The translations under genes and the position numbers were made by a program. Shown here in pieces: positions 58,501 to 64,000 of a stretch of 64,000 bases of DNA (position 1 is the first letter of the stretch; every line of letters begins with the position of its first letter). The notes beneath the pieces are model-generated. The model ran no database searches. It saw only the letters and a program-made list of their open reading frames with translations, and was not told the origin of the DNA. Origin of the DNA: Carya illinoinensis (Eukaryota; Streptophyta; Magnoliopsida; Fagales; Juglandaceae); contig NC_056766.1 in assembly GCF_018687715.1 (NCBI RefSeq), positions 44,308,933 through 44,372,932 of the forward strand, written 5' to 3'.

Positions 58501-61500
58501 TTCAGATGGAGCTTGAGAATGTGGATGAAATTGCAGATTATGACGAGGAAGATGATTATGAGGTATGGTCCATACGATGCTCAAAACTGGCCTATATCTT
58601 TCATCTGTTAATCTTCTGAACTAAGAAATGGTAGCAGGTTGTTGGAAATGCCTTGCTGGCTTTGACTATTGTAGAATTTTGACCGTGTTTCAAATATATG
58701 GCCTAATAAATTTGATTTGGGCCCACTTTCAACTATTGTTGGCCGGAGCTTTGAGGACTGGGAATGCTCACTGGATGATCTTAGATGTTTCTTTTTCCAC
58801 ACTTTATTCTTGTTGGCTTCTATTATTGTTATCAATGGGGCTAGTTTTCATGATTTTCTTACTTATTACCCGAAAAAGGTTTTCATTTCTAGCTCCTAAC
58901 TTATAACTAGTTGTTCTTTTTGTATATTTCACGTGTACTCGGGATTCTTCTTTTTTCTTGATTTAAGAAAATCCTATTGACCTATTAAAAAAATAAATTT
59001 GATTAGCCGGCAATGTTGGTCTTGTCTAGCTCTGAGTGTTCTAAACATGTGATAGTGACTAATGATGAATGTACTAGTACGAGGTAAAAATAATATGTAC
59101 CAAGGAAAGTTAATGTTCAGCCCCCTTTCAAAATTATTTCATAGTATATTGGTAGGGGTGGGATTTTATGTATCATCTTATTTATTCCTGTTCTTCTAGA
59201 ATGCTTATGATTATTTGGCCTCATATTTAAAATAATTTCATTATTTTTGCAGCTTCCAAGAGAATTAAGTCGGAAGAGTTTAGGAGGAAACTTAATTGCT
59301 GAAAAATTAGATAGCTTGATGGCTCTAACTTTTGAGCATCTCGAATCATGTAAAGCCAATGGTCGTTTGAACGAGGTACATTTGGATGTTCGAATTTTCT
59401 CTGCAGTTGATCTGTTATTATCCTTGTCTCATTCCTAATATTATTATATTTTTAAATGTGGTGATTAGGTCTTTGAACCTCTTTTAGACTCATTCCGAAT
59501 TACGGTTCTTACTACATACAAGTCAAAATTTGCTCAGGTAAATATACCTTTTTCTAGTTAATTGATCTGTTTATCTCATTCATACTGGTATAAATTGCAT
59601 GGTAGCTTTTTTTTGGTAATGCTGGCATTAAAACCCTTTGCTTTTGCTTATTTTTATTGCAGTTTGTGATGTTCTATGTCTGTGCTCTAGATCCTGAAAA
59701 CTGCGGTGTGAGATTTGCCACAATGCTTGCAGATATTTTTGTTAGCAAAGACTACCCGCTGCCATTTCGGTAATATTAACGTATTTTATATTAAAAAATT
59801 TGTTTTATTGGTTTTTATGCTTCTGTTTTGGGGAACATTAATTTTGTGTTGGTTATTGTTTGTGGTCTTTGAACCACTTAAAGTTGGTCCAAACTTCTAT
59901 TTTTCAAATTGTTCTTTTCATACTTCTAAGACATGATTTTTTTTTTTTTTTTAATTTTGTGGGTTTTATCTGTACTTGTATTGTTCCAACTCTAGAGGTA
60001 TATATTTTGTTTTGGCACTTTGTTAAGGAAGGTGTCATTGAATTGTGATATTGAACTTTTTTATCAGTGAAACAAGGATTTTATTGATATTATGAGATTT
60101 AACTTTATGGTTCTGGTATGGGAAATTTAGTGTAAAATTTAAATTATCTTGTGGTGTTAATTTTATATCTCTAGGGCTTCTCATAAGACTTATTTTGTGT
60201 AATTGCATTGGGATGAGGATCAATTAGTTGGATTTTAAACTGACATGGATTGTAACATACCCTGGATTTAGCATGAGAAGGTGGTGAATGAAATCTCACA
60301 TTGTCTAGGAGCAAGAAGTTCTTGTGGAGTATAAAATAAGATTTGACTTGGGCTTTACTTGCATCGTTACATATGGGATTAGAGGCAATCTTAGCCAGAA
60401 GTGTAGGACTTGGCTGCTGCACCTACTATTGAATGGCCTCATGATGATGTCAAGGGTTTAAGGGGGAAATGTATTACTGTAGATTTAGTATAAAGAGTGG
60501 TGATTAGTAGACGCCAAGGGTTTTAAGTTCTTGCAGCTCCCTTTCCCCTATGCTAGATTCTGTTCGTCTACATTTATGGCCACTGTTTAGTTCCCTAAGT
60601 TTTGTAATATGGGTTCAGGTGTTAGAGGAGCATCAAAGCATAATCTATGTTTCTAACCTTTTTTTCCCTTGTGCTGTGCAGGATGAGTGCTGTTGCTTAT
60701 CTTGCTAGCTTTTTATCGCGTGCAAATTTTCTGTCATCCCCTTTTGTCGCTATCATGTTGAAAAGGTTGAGACATGATATTTTCTTAGAATATTATTTAT
60801 ATTGATGTTGCAACAACTAAAGATTAATGTGGTTACCTTGTGATTATGAGTTCCCAGGTTAGTAGATTGGTGCTTGGAATATTGTAAAACAGAAGGTGGT
60901 GAAATAAACCCTGTATCCCATAGACTTTTCTACTCTGCATGCCAGGTATATTATGCTTTCGCAATATTTGGATTGTAAACTCTTAAAGTTTTTTAGACCT
61001 TTCATTATTGACAGGAAAGAATTTGGATAGAGTATGGTATCAAACAAATTTGCATTCTGTGATCATGATTTCTCAATTGTATATTAAATATTATCTTCCA
61101 GCACTTTTTGATACTGGAATTCAAGAAATTGAGCTATACTAAACGATCAGTTATTTAGCTGCATAATATGTAGTTTCAACCATTTCATTGCGTCCACTGT
61201 AAAGTTTTGATGGCATCTTATATATGGATAATATCTGGTGAAATGAAGCACGAGATACATTTTAAATTGTTAACATTTTTATTGGAGGTTAGTGGATTTT
61301 TTTTAAAAAAATCATTGGAGGTGACCCGACAATGTCTTCATTTCTTTATACTAATGTTGCCTGTTTACTAAATAAGCATGTTTAGTAAACAATACATGTT
61401 TGACAATTATTATCCAACTGTGCAGGAAGCTGATGTACTGCTTTTGACTAATAGCAAATTGATGGCTTCTTTTTTGTCCACAGGCCATCATGTATGTGCT

Positions 61501-62934
61501 TTGCTTCCGAATGAAATCAATGATGGATGTTGCTTGGTTCAAGTCTCATCTGCTCTTTATAGAGCCGATCTTGAAGCATCCATTGAGCCCATTGAAGGTG
61601 AGGAGATGTTTTGGGACAGCCCAATACTCTTAAAAAGATTAATTGGTACAATTACAATTTTGATGCGTCCTAGTTATGTTTCCTTTGATGCTGAGAAGGA
61701 TTCATACTTATCTATGATTAGTGTGCCTTGTTTGATTCTTGCTCTTCAATCTTTTCCATTTATTTTAAGGGTGAAAATGCACTTATGATCATTCTAATAG
61801 GTGAAAAATACTTTTGTACATTGTACCATCCAACTACAACAAATTGACAAATGAATGAAAAAAATCTGGACCATCAGATCTTAATAGAGGGTATATTGAA
61901 ACTTTTTGAGGAGTTTAGAAGTGCAATGTATTGCCTGTGTACTTTGGGGTTTAAGGTGTAAAATGTCTATTGGTGGTAGGGTGAAAATTGTATTTTTCCC
62001 CTTTTCAATTTTACTTGTGTATTTGGTTGGTGCATTTTTAGTCATTAATAAAACTTCTTTTATAAGAAAGAGGAATGTATGTCTTATCTCAGCTGCATTT
62101 CTGCCAGGTATGTCTGCCTTCTATTGTTGATGAGTTTTGCCAACAAGCAGAAGCAGCCAATCTATTCTCTTCATCTGAGGAATTTGCTTTTAGCGACTCA
62201 CTGGAATCCGAACATTCAAAGGCTTTTGGTGGGATGGAAAGGCTTGACATGTTCTTCCCATTCGACCCATGTTTGCTGAGAAAAAGTGACAGGTATGCAT
62301 TATCAGCGTTGGGATCAAATCTGTTTTTGTTGTTTTTTAGAATGAATAATAGCAGTGATTGCAAATTCAGGCATCATATAGGGAGCCTGTTATTCAAATG
62401 CAAGGGATGGACAGAAGTCATTTTCATGCCTTTTATCTTTTGAGGGGCTGTTTTGAAAACTAAAATTTATTTGGGATGTTCAGCGGCTCATTTAAGAACT
62501 ATGCAAGGCTGGAAAATATATTTAATGTGCACATTCAGATTGGTGCTCCCTGAGTGTGAATCGGTGTTTGTTTTGTCCATTTCTTCTGAGTTCTTTTTAT
62601 AAGGATTCTCACCAACCTTGTGTTGACTACTCTTGTGGGAAATTTGACATTTACTAATGTGCTTTTGAACGTTCTACTGAACTAACCTCGTTTCCTGATT
62701 ATCTGAAGATTCATCCGACCATACTTTGTGTATTGGTCAATGGTCAGACCTCCATGCGATGAAGCTGAAGGCATTAGTGATGAAGACATTGGCGAGCAAG
62801 AGATTGATCTTGATGTGAGCAAAATGTCAATCACACCCCGGAAGTATTCAGCTTATTGGATTCAGGATGGATTTGAGGAGCCTAGAGGAATGCCCGCAAG
62901 AATTAGACCCTCAACAAGTCCAGAGTCTTTGTGA
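55514..62934 (+). CDS. RRN3: RNA polymerase I-specific transcription initiation factor RRN3
   Basis: Fifteen coding exons join in consistent phase to 600 residues: 55514-55633, 56805-56888, 57048-57119, 57232-57303, 57425-57658, 58252-58362, 58449-58562, 59253-59375, 59469-59537, 59663-59769, 60682-60765, 60858-60945, 61484-61597, 62108-62292 and 62709-62934. All have GT/AG borders. Recognisable RRN3 blocks include VYHVKDALNSV, ESSAIGEFVRSTMLMALMDM, LDSLMALTFEHLESC, FVMFYVCALDP, RMSAVAYLASFLSRANF, LVDWCLEYC, FFPFDPCLLRKSDRFIRPYF and VYWSMVRP. RRN3 (TIF-IA) binds Pol I through a HEAT-like fold and brings it to rDNA promoters through the core factor, so it acts in the nucleolus. Acidic stretches (EIADYDEEDDYE; EGISDEDIGEQEIDLD) are typical sites of regulation. 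Length matches plant homologues. The gene looks intact, in contrast to everything mobile around it. Introns carry LINE debris. The assignment rests on remembered family blocks. Confidence 0.93.
55775..55812 (+). repeat. Short LINE 3' tail with poly(A) in RRN3 intron
   Basis: AATAAAATTTACTTCTTACT followed by an A run resembles the extreme 3' end of plant LINEs, as at 54.8 kb. The remainder of the element is not evident. Confidence 0.35.
58730..58998 (+). mobile_element. LINE 3' fragment in RRN3 intron
   Basis: The plus strand reads WECSLDDLRCFFFHTLFLL and then INGASFHDFL, resembling the last residues of a plant LINE ORF2. A TTGTATATTTCACGTGTAC 3' UTR and an A-rich end (ATTAAAAAAATAAA) follow. 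It is degenerate. It lies in the intron between the exons ending 58562 and beginning 59253, in sense orientation. Confidence 0.5.
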
Positions 62935-64000
62935 TATGAAGATAGTCATGTCTTTTTGAAAAAAAGAAAAGAAAAGAGCGGGCTCCCAAAGGTGTGCTGA
63001 CTCAGCTCGAGAGTTTTGCCATTACAGTTTTCGCATTATAATTATGATTTAAGTTTTGTGTTGGGTTTTTTCTTTTTTTCTTTTTTATTTTTTATTTTTT
63101 CACTGCAAGGGTTGCAAAATTAAGCCAAGAGGACACGTTACGCACACTTGGGGGGATATATATTTCGATCAGTCAATATTGGATGTTTATTGTTTGATAA
63201 GATTCTCTCCCATCAGCTTTTCCAAAAGAATACATCCTTTCTTGTTGACCATGTGAAGTGCCGTCTGTTTTACACCATTGCCATCTGTTTTCCCAATTTG
63301 GATGCGAGAGTTATGGGGTTTACAGCCTTACAGGAAGTCTCCACCCCCGCATTCTGTTAATCTGTCTAAGATTTCCATTTCAGCGCCCTCTAGCAGCATC
63401 ACGAACAATGGATGATTGGCAAACTTTGTCTTTGAGGTCCAATGTAGACTGAAAAACAACCTTCCGGAGCTACTTGACATGCCTTCCGGAGGTTCCATGA
63501 TTTGGAGAGCCGGGGGGAGGAAGGGAAGGGAGAGAGAGAGAGGCTTCGGGAGGAGAAAGAAAAAGGTTGAGAATTTATTCACTCCATCGATTTTACGGGT
63601 GAATGATATAAATCTCCTACGTATGGATATTTTATTGGAAGGTATAAAACATAATTACACACCACGTCCTATTAGAAGTTTTTTCCTATTAGAAAAATAA
63701 AAAATGAGAAATGGTACTTATCATCTTTATATCATGCATCGTCTGATTTTTCAATTTCATCTTTTTATTTAAACACACGTATCAATACATTAATATATGT
63801 GTGTTTAAATAGAAGAGTAAAAATGCTGAATCATATATTGGTGTTTGGTACCGGGGATGAGATCACCTTTCTAACAAGTCATAGCTTGTGAACTCCTTCG
63901 AGATCACCTTTATAACGCATAGCATTCAACTTCATGACTCTCACAACATTTGGTCACAAGCTTGTACGGTGGCTCCTTAACTGTAAAGGCCGGTTGTTTT
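62935..64000. other. RRN3 3' UTR and downstream DNA
   Basis: No second gene is supported up to the window edge. A polypurine GAGAGAGAGAGAGG stretch lies at about 63530-63542 and AATAAAAAA at 63696-63704 could serve as a poly(A) signal. The extent of the 3' UTR is unknown. Confidence 0.4.

Noticed and set aside
1..64000. tRNA, rRNA or other structured RNA genes
   Set aside because: I found no cloverleaf with A and B boxes and no rRNA words. The tRNA-Met-like words are retrotransposon primer sites.

Overview
This is eukaryotic nuclear DNA from a flowering plant: AT-rich, with introns bounded by GT/AG, plant-type LTR retrotransposons, small inverted-repeat elements and plant gene families. A recurrent AT-rich element family with a GGCCCGTTTGG-like end resembles one I associate with Fagales trees (walnut, pecan, oak relatives). 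That placement is an inference from memory, not a database result.

There are two genic parts. From about 4.2 to 51.7 kb lie four glycoside hydrolase 18 (class V chitinase) genes, all on the minus strand. The copy at 49950-51650 has a signal peptide and the catalytic GLDLDWEYP core. The copies at 37867-39057 and 31169-32790 lack a signal peptide and have lost every acidic residue of that core. The copy at 4266-5198 also lacks a signal peptide, has lost the catalytic Glu, and lacks the whole alpha/beta insertion domain. The cluster looks like tandem duplication followed by conversion of an extracellular enzyme into intracellular, non-hydrolytic proteins. From about 53.5 to 62.9 kb on the plus strand lies a complete 15-coding-exon gene for RRN3, the RNA polymerase I initiation factor. 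Its start region carries a telo-box and site II motifs.

Most of the rest is mobile or duplicated DNA. Three almost complete Ty1/copia elements are bounded to the base by LTRs, 5-bp target duplications, a tRNA-Met-type primer site and a polypurine tract: A at 8865-14570, B at 21733-27192 and C at 39741-46194. All three are on the minus strand and each is disabled by in-frame TAG codons. A fourth copia (46326-47634) is largely deleted internally, and a copia gag fragment lies on the plus strand near 29.2 kb. The left edge holds an Athila-like gypsy fragment joined to a 5'-truncated LINE. Element C is split by a 970-bp hAT transposon with an exact 8-bp target duplication. That transposon carries the first exon of a mitochondrial NAD-isocitrate dehydrogenase gene. 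A two-exon fragment of the nucleoporin gene NUP54 sits at 35.9-36.3 kb.

The region 5.7-27.5 kb is a tandem segmental duplication of non-coding DNA. Copy 1 received copia A and copy 2 received copia B, at points about 30 bp apart in the alignment. Copy 2 also contains about 13 tandem copies of a 321-328 bp monomer (16545-20805) in two interleaved variants. Copy 1 keeps only a partial monomer. Boundaries given to the base come from reading repeats, target duplications or splice sites by eye. All similarity statements are by eye, and no identity was computed.
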